This document shows, piece by piece, positions 7,385 through 15,219 of a stretch of DNA of 64,000 nt. A model generated the notes under the pieces. That model had not been told where the DNA came from and ran no database searches. It saw only the letters and a list, made by a program, of their open reading frames with translations. The DNA comes from JAOPZW01 sp963788935. GTDB taxonomy: Bacteria; Actinomycetota; Thermoleophilia; Solirubrobacterales; Solirubrobacteraceae. A program made the position numbers and the translations under genes. The stretch covers positions 248,001 through 312,000 of the forward strand of contig CAWBIM010000006.1 of NCBI GenBank assembly GCA_963788935.1, in the 5' to 3' direction. Each line of letters begins with the position of its first letter. The first letter of the stretch is position 1.

Positions 7385-8403
7385 TGCGCGCGCGTCTGAC
7401 CACCGTCGCCGTGCCGATCGCGACCGCGACGCTCGCGCTCGGCACGGCCGCCTGGGCGGCGAACGGCCGCCTCCCGCTGCTGCCCGAGAGCGACGTCCAC
7501 GCGCTCGCGGTCACCGCGCAGGCCACGGGGCCGCTCGTGGCCAACGACCAGGAGGGCAGCGCGATCCTCCGCGCCGAGGCCCTCGCCCCGGGCGACACGA
7601 CGACCGGCGAGGTCACGATCCGCAACGCGGGCGACGCCGCCGGCGCGTTCAGCCTGTCGCCGAGCGGCGCGACGGACAGCGGCGCGCCGCCGGAGGGGCC
7701 GCTCTCGGGCGTCCTCCGGCTCTCGGTCTCGGACGTCACCGACGGGACGGCCGTCCCGGTCTACGACGGCACGCTCGGCGCGTTCGCGCGCGTCGGGCTC
7801 GGGACGTTCCCGGCCGGCGCCGCGCACCGCTACCGCTTCGCCCTGACCTACCCGTCCGGCACCCCGGCCGAGGTCGACAACGGCTACCAGGGCGCGTCGG
7901 CGTCCGTCGCGTTCGACTGGGACGCGGTGGCCGTCGGCAGCGGCTCGTCGACGACGACGCCGACGCCCGCCCCCACCGGCGGGGCGACCGGATCGGGCTC
8001 CGCGCCGTCCACCACCGCCACGCGCGGGACCACCGCGCCGGCGACGTCGGCCGCCGCGGCCGCCGCGATCCCGGCCACCACGGCGACCGGGCGCTTCAAG
8101 GTCTCGGTCGGCCGGGTCAAGAAGCGCCCCGTGCGCGGGCGCGGCCTGTACCTCTGGGTGCACAGCACGAGCGCGTCGCGCACCCGCGTCACGGCGACGG
8201 TGTCCTGGCGCGGCCACCGCGCGATGAAGCTCCGTGCGACGACCGTGAAGGCCGGCGCGAAGCGCCGGACGATCCGCCTCCGGCTGCCCGCCGCGGCCGT
8301 CCGCGGAGCCCGCCATTCCCTCACGGTGCGCGTCCGCGCGGCCGCCACGTCCGGCGCGCGCCGGGCGTCCGCGAAGCGCACGCTCCGCGTCCGTTCGCGC
8401 TAG
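7384..8403 (+). CDS. TasA-like protein with basic C-terminal domain
   Basis: The gene starts in the preceding stop (TGATG). The 339 residues have three parts: a signal peptide (about 1-25) and a TasA-like beta-sandwich (about 30-185) with ILRAEALAPGDTTTGEV, TIRNAGDAAGAFSL and a closing ASVAFDWDAVAV that mirrors the first TasA-like protein; a Ser/Thr/Pro/Ala linker (about 190-235); and a strongly basic beta-rich domain rich in Arg/Lys (about 240-339). The tail resembles wall-anchoring or polyanion-binding repeats seen at the ends of secreted actinobacterial proteins, so it could fix the fibre to the envelope. That anchoring role is inference. It is the last gene of the surface cassette. Confidence 0.7.
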   Translation: MRARLTTVAVPIATATLALGTAAWAANGRLPLLPESDVHALAVTAQATGPLVANDQEGSAILRAEALAPGDTTTGEVTIRNAGDAAGAFSLSPSGATDSGAPPEGPLSGVLRLSVSDVTDGTAVPVYDGTLGAFARVGLGTFPAGAAHRYRFALTYPSGTPAEVDNGYQGASASVAFDWDAVAVGSGSSTTTPTPAPTGGATGSGSAPSTTATRGTTAPATSAAAAAAIPATTATGRFKVSVGRVKKRPVRGRGLYLWVHSTSASRTRVTATVSWRGHRAMKLRATTVKAGAKRRTIRLRLPAAAVRGARHSLTVRVRAAATSGARRASAKRTLRVRSR

Positions 8404-8447
8404 CACGCCGAATCCGGCCGCGAGCCGGGCCCGCCGGGCGGGGACAG

Positions 8448-8494
8448 TACAATTCAGACCGTCTGCATCGGATTTTCCTCCGACCCGCAGACGG
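8448..8494 (+). promoter_or_regulatory. Promoter and inverted repeat before Rieske-sufB-sufD
   Basis: TACAAT (8448-8453) is a good -10 hexamer. About six bases after it begins a perfect inverted repeat, CCGTCTGC (8459-8466) and GCAGACGG (8487-8494), with inner arms CGGA (8469-8472) and TCCG (8479-8482). The repeat would cover the transcription start and form a hairpin in the leader, ending six bases before the ATG at 8501. It could be an operator, an attenuator or a translation control. No clear -35 was seen. It gives the second suf block its own promoter. Confidence 0.55.
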
Positions 8495-8500
8495 ACCCCC

Positions 8501-8821
8501 ATGGCCGCAGAGACCATCGACATCTGCCCGCTCTCCGAGCTCCCGCCCGGTGCCAGTCGCATCGTGGAGTGGGAGGAGCTCGAGATCGGCGTGTTCAACT
8601 GCAACGGCGAGCTCTTCGCGATCGAGGATCGCTGCTCGCACGACGATGGTCCGCTGGCTGAAGGGGGCTTCGATCCCGATGCGTGCACCGTGGAGTGTCC
8701 CCGCCACGGATCGCTGTTCGATCTGCGTACGGGCAAGCCGAAGACGCTGCCCGCATATGTCCCGGTCGACACCTTCGCGGTCGTGGTCGAGGACGACATC
8801 GTCAAGCTGGAGGTCGACTGA
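8501..8821 (+). CDS. Rieske-type ferredoxin of the suf operon
   Basis: The 106-residue cytoplasmic protein has the Rieske [2Fe-2S] ligands Cys45-x-His47 (RCSHDDG) and Cys66-x2-His69 (ECPRHGSLFD), i.e. the complete CxH...CxxH set. Small Rieske ferredoxins of the NirD/BphA3 kind are often found in actinobacterial suf operons, where they may supply electrons or serve as a cluster client. It has no oxygenase partner nearby. It lies six bases before sufB, in the same transcript. Confidence 0.9.
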   Translation: MAAETIDICPLSELPPGASRIVEWEELEIGVFNCNGELFAIEDRCSHDDGPLAEGGFDPDACTVECPRHGSLFDLRTGKPKTLPAYVPVDTFAVVVEDDIVKLEVD

Positions 8822-8826
8822 CCGAC

Positions 8827-10275
8827 ATGGCCACCCCTGAGATCAAGACCAACGCCGTGCTGTCGGAGAACGCGGCCCTGCAGCACATCAACGCCGACTA
8901 CACCGAGCGATACGGCTTCCACGACGCCGAGAACTACCTCTACAAGGCGCCCAAGGGCCTGACGCGCGAGCTCGTCGAGAAGATCTCCGAGTTCAAGAGC
9001 GAGCCGCAGTGGATGCGCGAGTTCCGCCTCAAGGCGCTCGACCATTTCCTCGCGCGCCCGATGCCCACGTGGGGCTCGCCGGCCCTCGCCGAGGTCGACT
9101 TCGACGAGATCCACTACTTCGTGCGCGCCTCGGAGCGCTCCGAGCGCTCCTGGGACGACGTCCCCGAGGACGTCAAGAAGACCTTCGACCGCCTGGGCAT
9201 CCCGGAGGCCGAGCGGAACTTCCTCGCCGGCGTCGGTGCGCAGTACGAGTCCGAGGTCGTCTACCACCAGGTCAACGAGCAGCTCGAGGCCCAGGGCGTG
9301 ATCTTCACGGACATGGACACCGCGCTGCGCGAGCACGAGGACCTCGTCAAGCAGTACTTCGCGACGATCATCCCGCCGAACGACAACAAGCTCGCCGCGC
9401 TCAACAGCGCCGTGTGGTCGGGCGGCTCGTTCGTCTACGTGCCGCCGGGCGTGCACGTCGAGATGCCGCTGCAGGCCTACTTCCGCATCAACACGGAGAA
9501 CATGGGCCAGTTCGAGCGCACGCTGATCCTCGCCGACGAGGGCTCCTACGTGCACTACGTCGAGGGCTGCACCGCCCCGACGTACAGCTCGGACTCGCTG
9601 CACTCGGCCGTCGTCGAGCTGATCGCCAAGCCCGGCGCGCGGATCCGCTACACGACCGTCCAGAACTGGTCGAACAACGTCTTCAACCTCGTCACGAAGC
9701 GCGCCATCGCCGAGACCGACGCGACCGTCGAGTGGGTCGACTGCAACCTCGGCTCGAAGCTGACGATGAAGTACCCGTCGGTGTACCTCATGGGCGAGCG
9801 CGCCCACGGCGAGATCCTGTCGATCGCGTTCGCCGGCCACGGCCAGCACCAGGACGCGGGCGGCAAGATCGTCCACGCCGCGCCGAACACGACGTCGAAC
9901 ATCTTCGCCAAGTCGATCTCGAAGGACGGCGGGCGCTCGTCGTACCGCGGCCTGCTCGAGGTCGCCAAGGGTGCCCACGGGTCGAAGTCGAAGGTCGTCT
10001 GCGACGCGCTGCTCCTCGACGAGGACAGCCGCTCGGACACCTACCCGACGATCCGCATCGGCGAGGACGACGTCGACGTCGGCCACGAGGCCACCGTCTC
10101 GAAGGTCGGCGAAGAGCAGCTCTTCTACCTCATGTCCCACGGGCTGGGCGAGGAGGAGGCCTCCAAGCTGATCGTCAACGGGTTCATCGAGCCGATCGTG
10201 AAGGAGCTCCCGATGGAGTACGCGGTCGAGATGAACCGGCTGATCGAGCTGCAGATGGAGGGCTCAATTGGCTAG
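8827..10275 (+). CDS. sufB: SufB, Fe-S cluster scaffold
   Basis: SufB is the core of the SufBC2D scaffold on which the nascent cluster forms. I start it at ATG 8827 (MATPEIKTNAV), which follows the Rieske stop by five bases; longer readings overlap the Rieske gene. The 482-residue length is normal for SufB. The C-terminal part holds the conserved region with the cluster-linked cysteine (SKVVCDALLL) and the glutamate segment (VGHEATVSKVGEEQLFY) known to matter in the E. coli protein. The stop lies eight bases inside sufD, so translation is coupled. Confidence 0.97.
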   Translation: MATPEIKTNAVLSENAALQHINADYTERYGFHDAENYLYKAPKGLTRELVEKISEFKSEPQWMREFRLKALDHFLARPMPTWGSPALAEVDFDEIHYFVRASERSERSWDDVPEDVKKTFDRLGIPEAERNFLAGVGAQYESEVVYHQVNEQLEAQGVIFTDMDTALREHEDLVKQYFATIIPPNDNKLAALNSAVWSGGSFVYVPPGVHVEMPLQAYFRINTENMGQFERTLILADEGSYVHYVEGCTAPTYSSDSLHSAVVELIAKPGARIRYTTVQNWSNNVFNLVTKRAIAETDATVEWVDCNLGSKLTMKYPSVYLMGERAHGEILSIAFAGHGQHQDAGGKIVHAAPNTTSNIFAKSISKDGGRSSYRGLLEVAKGAHGSKSKVVCDALLLDEDSRSDTYPTIRIGEDDVDVGHEATVSKVGEEQLFYLMSHGLGEEEASKLIVNGFIEPIVKELPMEYAVEMNRLIELQMEGSIG

Positions 10276-11476
10276 CGCCACGACCACTCCGGCCTGGCTG
10301 GCGGCGCGCCGGGAGCGCGCCGTCGCCGCCTTGGGCGCCCTCGAGACGCCGACGTTCCGCGGGACCGCCGGCTGGGAGTTCACGCCGATCGACAAGCTCG
10401 ACCTCGACGCCTACCCGGCCGCGCCGGGCGGCGAGGCGACGTCGCTCTTCGACTTCGACAGCGCCGTCACCGTCAGCGACGAGGAGCACACGGTCGAGGG
10501 CCCGATCGTCATGCCGCTCGCGCTGGCGGCCGAGCGCTACCCGGACCTCGTCGAGGCGCACCTCGGCAGCGTCGTGACGAAGCAGACGCCGTTCACGGCG
10601 CGCAACGACGCGCACTGGACGGACGGCTCGTTCGTCTACGTCCCGCGCGGGGTCGAGCTCGACGCGCCGATCGTCCTGTCGACGCTCCACGAGCAGGCGG
10701 GCACGACGCTGCACTGGCGTGCGCTGATCGTCCTCGAGGAGGGCGCGCAGGCCGAGGTGTGGCACGAGTCGCGCTCGTCGGACGACGTGGACGGCGTCCT
10801 GAACGGGGTCGTCGAGCTCGTCGTCGGCCAGAACGCGCGCCTGCGGTTCGTCGACGCCCAGGACGTCTCCGAGAAGGCGTGGATCTTCGGCGCGCAGCGC
10901 GCGACCGTCGCCCGCGACGCCTCGCTGGACTGGATCACGCTCGGCTTCGGTTCGGCCAACGGCAAGGTCTTCCAGGAGACCCAGCTCGCCGGCCCGGGCG
11001 CGCACGGCACCGTGACCGGCGCGTACGCCTCGCGGGCCCGCCAGCACCTCGACTTCGACACGCTCCAGGAGCACGCGGCGCCGGACACGACGAGCGACCT
11101 CGCCTTCCGCGGGATCCTCGCCGACCGGTCGAGCGCGGTCTGGCGCGGGATGATCAAGGTCGACCCCGGCGCCCAGCGCACGGACGCCTTCCAGGAGTCG
11201 CGCAACCTGCTGCTCTCCAAGCGCGCGCACGCCGACGCCATCCCGGGCCTCGAGATCCTCGCCAACGACGTCCGCTGCACGCACGCGGCCGCGATCGCCC
11301 AGATCGACCGCGAGCAGCTCTTCTACCTCCGCTCGCACGGGCTCCCCGCGCCCGACGCGAACCGGCTCGTGATCGAGGGCTTCCTCCAGGCGCTCGTGGA
11401 GCGCTTCGAGGCCGGCCCGGTGCGCGACCGGGTCGCGGGCGCGATCGAGCGCCGGCTCGAGACGGTCCTCGGCTGA
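10268..11476 (+). CDS. sufD: SufD, SufB partner of the Fe-S scaffold
   Basis: SufD is the SufB paralogue that pairs with it in the scaffold and is linked to iron acquisition in E. coli. The start is an unusual TTG at 10268, supported by GGAGGG six bases before it and by the coupled overlap with sufB. The 402-residue beta-helix protein ends with the conserved core: the histidine region DVRCTHAAA, equivalent to the E. coli His360 site, and EQLFYLRSHGL. It is the last gene of the suf locus. The stop is immediately followed by the end of a leftward gene, so transcription converges here. Confidence 0.96.
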   Translation: MASATTTPAWLAARRERAVAALGALETPTFRGTAGWEFTPIDKLDLDAYPAAPGGEATSLFDFDSAVTVSDEEHTVEGPIVMPLALAAERYPDLVEAHLGSVVTKQTPFTARNDAHWTDGSFVYVPRGVELDAPIVLSTLHEQAGTTLHWRALIVLEEGAQAEVWHESRSSDDVDGVLNGVVELVVGQNARLRFVDAQDVSEKAWIFGAQRATVARDASLDWITLGFGSANGKVFQETQLAGPGAHGTVTGAYASRARQHLDFDTLQEHAAPDTTSDLAFRGILADRSSAVWRGMIKVDPGAQRTDAFQESRNLLLSKRAHADAIPGLEILANDVRCTHAAAIAQIDREQLFYLRSHGLPAPDANRLVIEGFLQALVERFEAGPVRDRVAGAIERRLETVLG

Positions 11477-11477
11477 G

Positions 11478-11783
11478 CTACGCCGCGGGCGGCCCTCCGG
11501 GGTCGCCGCGCGGCCCGACGGACCCGCCGGGCTCCGGCTCGTCGTCGTCATCGCCGGCGGCGGGCGCGTAGCGCACGTCTCCCCACGGGTCCTCCACGGG
11601 CGTGACGAGCCCCGCGTCGACGAGCGCGAGCAGGTCGGCGAGGAGCTCCTCGGCCGCCGCGGCGTCCTCCATCGCCGCCGCCGTGCGCGGTTCTGGCAGC
11701 AGCGCGTAGAGCGGCAGCGGGCGGGGCGGCCGACGGCGACGGGCGCCGCCGTTGCCGTTGATGGGGGTGAGATGACGGTTCAT
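11478..11783 (-). CDS. Small acidic-tailed protein, unknown
   Basis: The start is ATG 11783, with GGAG six bases upstream on the coding strand; the reading frame stays open further up but that part is non-coding in character. The 101 residues have a basic, proline-rich start (GGARRRRPPRPLPLY), an alpha-helical acidic middle (EDAAAAEELLADLLALVDAGLV, given here as its two helical halves, about 39-60) followed by TPVEDPWGDVRYAP, and a disordered acidic/glycine tail. The middle looks like a small winged-helix or dimerisation motif, but I do not recognise it. Just upstream is a perfect 18-base palindrome that may regulate it. It converges on sufD with one base between the ends. Confidence 0.6.
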   Translation of the reverse strand: MNRHLTPINGNGGARRRRPPRPLPLYALLPEPRTAAAMEDAAAAEELLADLLALVDAGLVTPVEDPWGDVRYAPAAGDDDDEPEPGGSVGPRGDPGGPPAA

Positions 11784-11800
11784 CGTGGGCTCCAAATTCG

Positions 11801-11818
11801 CTACGCGGATCCGCGTAG
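11801..11818. promoter_or_regulatory. Perfect 18-bp palindrome, possible operator
   Basis: CTACGCGGATCCGCGTAG is a perfect palindrome 18 bases upstream of the leftward ATG at 11783. As DNA it would suit a dimeric repressor; as RNA the arms would form a nine-base stem with no loop, so DNA binding is more likely. The rest of the 11784-12066 gap shows no gene and no further strong motif. Confidence 0.45.
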
Positions 11819-12066
11819 AACGGCATGTTGGAGGGAGCGTCGGACGGAACCGCGATCCGGCGGCGAGGCCAATGGGCGGCCGGTCCGCGACGGACCGCCT
11901 GTGAACGCGGAAAACCCCGCTCTCTCCGGCGTTTTCTCGCGGTTGTCCACACCTCCGTGCACAGCCACGTGGAGCAGGAATGCCACGGAGCGCGGCGTAT
12001 GAACATCCTGTGCACACGGCAAGGTCACGGGCGATCCGCCGCACGCGGTACAACCGACGTCCGCCC

Positions 12067-12768
12067 TTGGTCCCTTCCGCCCCGACCCCTTCCGCCCGTC
12101 TCGTGCGCGCCGCCGCCGCCGAGCGCGCCGAGCTCGACCGCCACCGCGACCGGCTGCTGACCACGCGCGCGTCGCTGCGGACGGAGCTCGAGGCGATCGA
12201 GGCGTCCCTGCGCGAGCTCGACGAGCGCGACGCGCTGCTCGACCGGCTCGCCGGACCCGCGCGGCCCGCGGCGGTGGCGGGGGACGACGCCCCGGCCGCC
12301 GGGAGCGCGCCCGCGCCGGGCGGGCGATCGGGGGCGACGACGCTGCGCGGCCCGGCGATCCGCCGTGCGGCGGTCGAGGTCCTGCTCGCCCATCCCGATC
12401 GCCCACAGGCGCTTCACTACCGCGCGTGGTTCGACGCGCTCCTCGCGGCCGGGTACGAGGTCGCCGGCAAGGACCCGCTCGCGGTGTTCCTCACCCAGCT
12501 CGGGCGCTCGCCGGTCGTGCGCCGCGGGACCCAGAGCGGCGTCTACGAGCTCGACCGGGCCGCGCCCCGGCGGCTGCGCGACGCGCTCGACGCCCTGCAC
12601 GCCGAGCTGCGCGGCATCGCGGGCGCGCCGACCCCGACGGCCGACCTCACCGCCATCCGGGGGCGCCGCGCGGCGCTCACGGCGCAGATCACGCAGGTCG
12701 AGAAGGCGCTCGAGGAGGCCGAGGCCGTCCTCGGCTCGCCGGCGGGCACCGTCGCCGCCGCCGGCTGA
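12067..12768 (+). CDS. HARE-HTH-like winged-helix protein with flanking coiled coils
   Basis: There is no ATG in a sensible place; the likely starts are TTG 12067 or GTG 12103, and I list the longer. The protein (about 233 residues) has a heptad-rich N-terminal helix (AAAERAELDRHRDRLL onward, about 14-60), a loop, then a compact domain (about 95-165): RAAVEVLLAHPDRPQALHY, AGYEVAGKDPLAVFLTQL and GTQSGVYEL. This order (a helix, LHYR, GK-P, then a wing ending Y-L) fits the HARE-HTH domain found in RNA polymerase delta, restriction enzymes and chromatin factors. A second coiled coil closes the protein. DNA binding and dimerisation are inferred. Confidence 0.6.
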   Translation: MVPSAPTPSARLVRAAAAERAELDRHRDRLLTTRASLRTELEAIEASLRELDERDALLDRLAGPARPAAVAGDDAPAAGSAPAPGGRSGATTLRGPAIRRAAVEVLLAHPDRPQALHYRAWFDALLAAGYEVAGKDPLAVFLTQLGRSPVVRRGTQSGVYELDRAAPRRLRDALDALHAELRGIAGAPTPTADLTAIRGRRAALTAQITQVEKALEEAEAVLGSPAGTVAAAG

Positions 12769-12810
12769 GCGGCGCCGCCCGCGACGAGCGGTCACGTAGG
12801 CTGGCGGCCG

Positions 12811-13194
12811 ATGCGCCACGACCGCCACTACACGCTCGACGAGGCGCGCGAGCTGCGGGCGTGGGTGGGCGCCCGCGTGGACGAGGCGCGCGCGGCCCTC
12901 GAGGCGCTGTCGCGGCCCGATGTGCGTCAGGCGCTGCGCGCCGTCGAGGTCGACACCGGCGGGGGCTGGCCCGGCCGCGACGGCGCCGCCGCCACGCTCG
13001 GGCTCCAGCGCGCGATCGCCGAGCTCCAGGGCGCGGACATCGTCGTCCGCGACGTGATCCGCGGCCTCGTCGACTTCCCGGCCGTGCGCGACGGCGAGGA
13101 GATCTACCTCTGCTGGATCGTCGACGAGCCCGAGATCGAGCACTGGCACGAGCTCGACGCCGGGTTCGCCGGTCGCCGCCGCCTCCCGCGCTGA
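12811..13194 (+). CDS. DUF2203 family protein
   Basis: The 127-residue cytoplasmic protein opens HYTLDEARELRAWV and ends GLVDFPAVRDGEEIYLCW, IVDEPEIEHWHELDAGFAG, which is the hallmark of DUF2203 (the late-conserved LCW and WHELDAGF segments). The conserved His, Glu and Asp near the end suggest a metal or ligand site, but no function is established for the family. It begins 42 bases after the HARE-HTH-like gene and may share its transcript. A leftward gene ends 15 bases after its stop. Confidence 0.82.
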   Translation: MRHDRHYTLDEARELRAWVGARVDEARAALEALSRPDVRQALRAVEVDTGGGWPGRDGAAATLGLQRAIAELQGADIVVRDVIRGLVDFPAVRDGEEIYLCWIVDEPEIEHWHELDAGFAGRRRLPR

Positions 13195-13209
13195 GCGCGG
13201 CGATCGCCG

Positions 13210-15190
13210 TCAGTAGCCGAGGCGGTCGAGCATGTCGTCGCCGCCGCGCTTGTCCTGGTCCTTGCCCTTCTTGTTGCGGCGGCGGTCGCGCTCGCCGGCG
13301 ACGACGATGCGGATCTGGGCGCCGACCCGGCCGTCCTGCGCCTTCTCGAGCTCGGCGCGCGAGACGCGGTCGGAGCGCTGTTCGCGCTCGGCCATCCGCC
13401 GCGCGCGCTGATCGTCGCGGCGCCGGGCGTTGCGCACGCGCGAGGCGCGCTCGGCCGCCTCCTCCTTGGAGAGCGTGAGGTTCCAGAGGTCCTCGACGTT
13501 CGCCATGGCGACCTGCTGCGCGGCGATCGCCTTGCCGAGGCGGCCGGCGCCGAGCGAGCCGGCGGCGATGTTGCGCGCGCGGACCCGCCAGTCGCCGTCC
13601 TCGGCGACGAGCCGCGAGAGGTCCTGGCGCTCCTTGTCGGCGAGAACCGAGAACGCGTCGCGCAGCACCTGACGCTGGCCGAGGACGTCGCGGATCGACT
13701 CCGCGGCGCCGCGCAGCTCCGGGAACGGCAGCGGCCCCTTCTCGCGCTGGGGGCGCCCGCGCTCGCCGCGCTGGCCCCCCTGCCCCTGACGATCGCGCGG
13801 GGGCCGGTCGCGCCGCGGCCGCTTCTGGCCGCCCTTGCCGCGCTGCTGGTCGCGCTGACGGCGCTCGCCGCCCTCCTGCGGGGCGGGGGCGCCCTCCTGG
13901 GTCGGCGCGGTGCCGGCCTCGGGCGGCGGAGCGGAGCCGGCCTCCTGCGTGGGCGCGGGGCCACCGATCGGGTCGGCGCCCGTGGGCTCGCCGGCCGAGG
14001 GCGCTGCGGCGGCCTGCTGCTCGTGCTGCGGCGGGCCCGGAGCGGCCTGCTCGGCGGCCGGCATGTTCTCCGGCGCGAGGGCGCCGGCCGGCGCGGGCGT
14101 CTCGGCGGCGGGCGGCGCGGTGCCGAGCTCCTCGACCGGAGGCGCAGGCTCGGTGGCGGCCGGCGGCGGCTGGGCCGCGGCCGGCGCCTCGGGCACGGCG
14201 GGTTCGATGGGGGCGGCCGGCTCGGGCAACGTCGGCGACTTCTCGGCCGGGACCTCCGCGGCGGGCGTCGGCTCGACCGCGGGCTCGGGCGGCGCGCCCT
14301 CTGGGACGGTGCGCGGCTCCTCGGCGGCGGGCTCGCGTGGAGGCGGCGCCGACACGGACTCCTCGGCGACGGGGGCAGGCGGCTCGGCGGCGACGGGCTG
14401 CTCGGCGGCGGGGGCGGCCGGCTCCGGCGCGGCGACGGGCGGCTCGGCGGCGGCGGGCGGCTCGGCGGCGGCGGGGCTCCGCGGCCGCGGGCGGCTCGCG
14501 CCGGCGCGGGCGGCTCGGCGGCGGCGGCTCGGCGGCGGCGGGCGCGGGCGGCTCCGCGGCGGCCGGCTCCTGGGCGGCGGGCGCGGGCGGCTCGGCGGCG
14601 AGCGGCTCCTGCGCGGCGGGCGCGGGCGGCTCGGCGGCGGCGGGCTCCTGCGGCGGCGACGGGCGGCTCGGCGGCGGGCGCGGGCGGCTCGGCGGCGACC
14701 GGCTCCTGCGCGGCGACGGGCTGCTCGGCGGCGGGGGCGGGCGGCTCGGCGGGCGAGCGGCTCCTGCGCGGCGGGCGCGGGCGGCTCCGTGGCGAGCGGC
14801 TCCTGCGCGGCGGGGGCGGGCGGCTCCGTGGCGACCGGCTCCTGCGCGGCGGGCGCGGGCGGCTCGGTCGGCGACCGGCTCCTGCGCGGCGGGCGCGGGC
14901 GGCTCGGCGGCGACCGGCTCCTGCGCGGCAGGCGCGGGCGGCTCGGCGGCGACCGGCTCCTGCGCGGCGGGCGCGGGCGGCTCGGCCGCGGCCGGCTCCT
15001 CCGCCGCGGGCGGGGGCTGCTCCGCCGCCGGCGCGGGCGGCGCAGCCGGTTCCTCGCCGGGCCTGGCCTCCTCCGGCGCGGCGTCGCCGACAGGCGTCGT
15101 CGCGTCGGTGACCGTCGCCTCCTCGGGCGGGGCCTCGTTGGCGGCCGCGTCGGCGACCTCGGACTCGGGCTTCGTGGATTCGTCGGCCAT
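13210..15190 (-). CDS. Pro/Ala/Glu-rich repeat protein with basic C-terminal domain (frameshifted)
   Basis: The gene starts at ATG 15190 (MADESTKPESEV). After about 65 residues it enters tandem copies of a 13-residue unit, AAEPPAPAAQEPV (39 bases). The frame changes several times inside the repeats, with extra bases visible near 14868 (GGCTCGGTCGGCG against the usual GGCTCGGCGGCG) and near 14748. The C-terminal part reads cleanly from about 14355 to the stop at 13210. It holds an Arg/Gln/Gly-rich disordered stretch, then a helical domain (PFPELRGAAESIRDVLG ... DRRRNKKGKDQDKRGG) that looks conserved and basic enough for RNA or ribosome contact. I do not recognise the domain. The intact ends suggest one protein of about 660 residues. 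Confidence 0.6.
14380..14995 (-). repeat. 39-bp tandem repeats coding for AAEPPAPAAQEPV units
   Basis: At least ten degenerate copies of a 39-base unit occur in tandem (on the plus strand, runs of GGCTCGGCGGCGACCGG and CTCCTGCGCGGCGGG). Copies differ by single bases and by indels that break the frame. Limits are approximate because the copies decay toward 14380. Confidence 0.7.
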
Positions 15191-15219
15191 CCCAGTCACG
15201 TTGTACACCTCGCGGGCTC

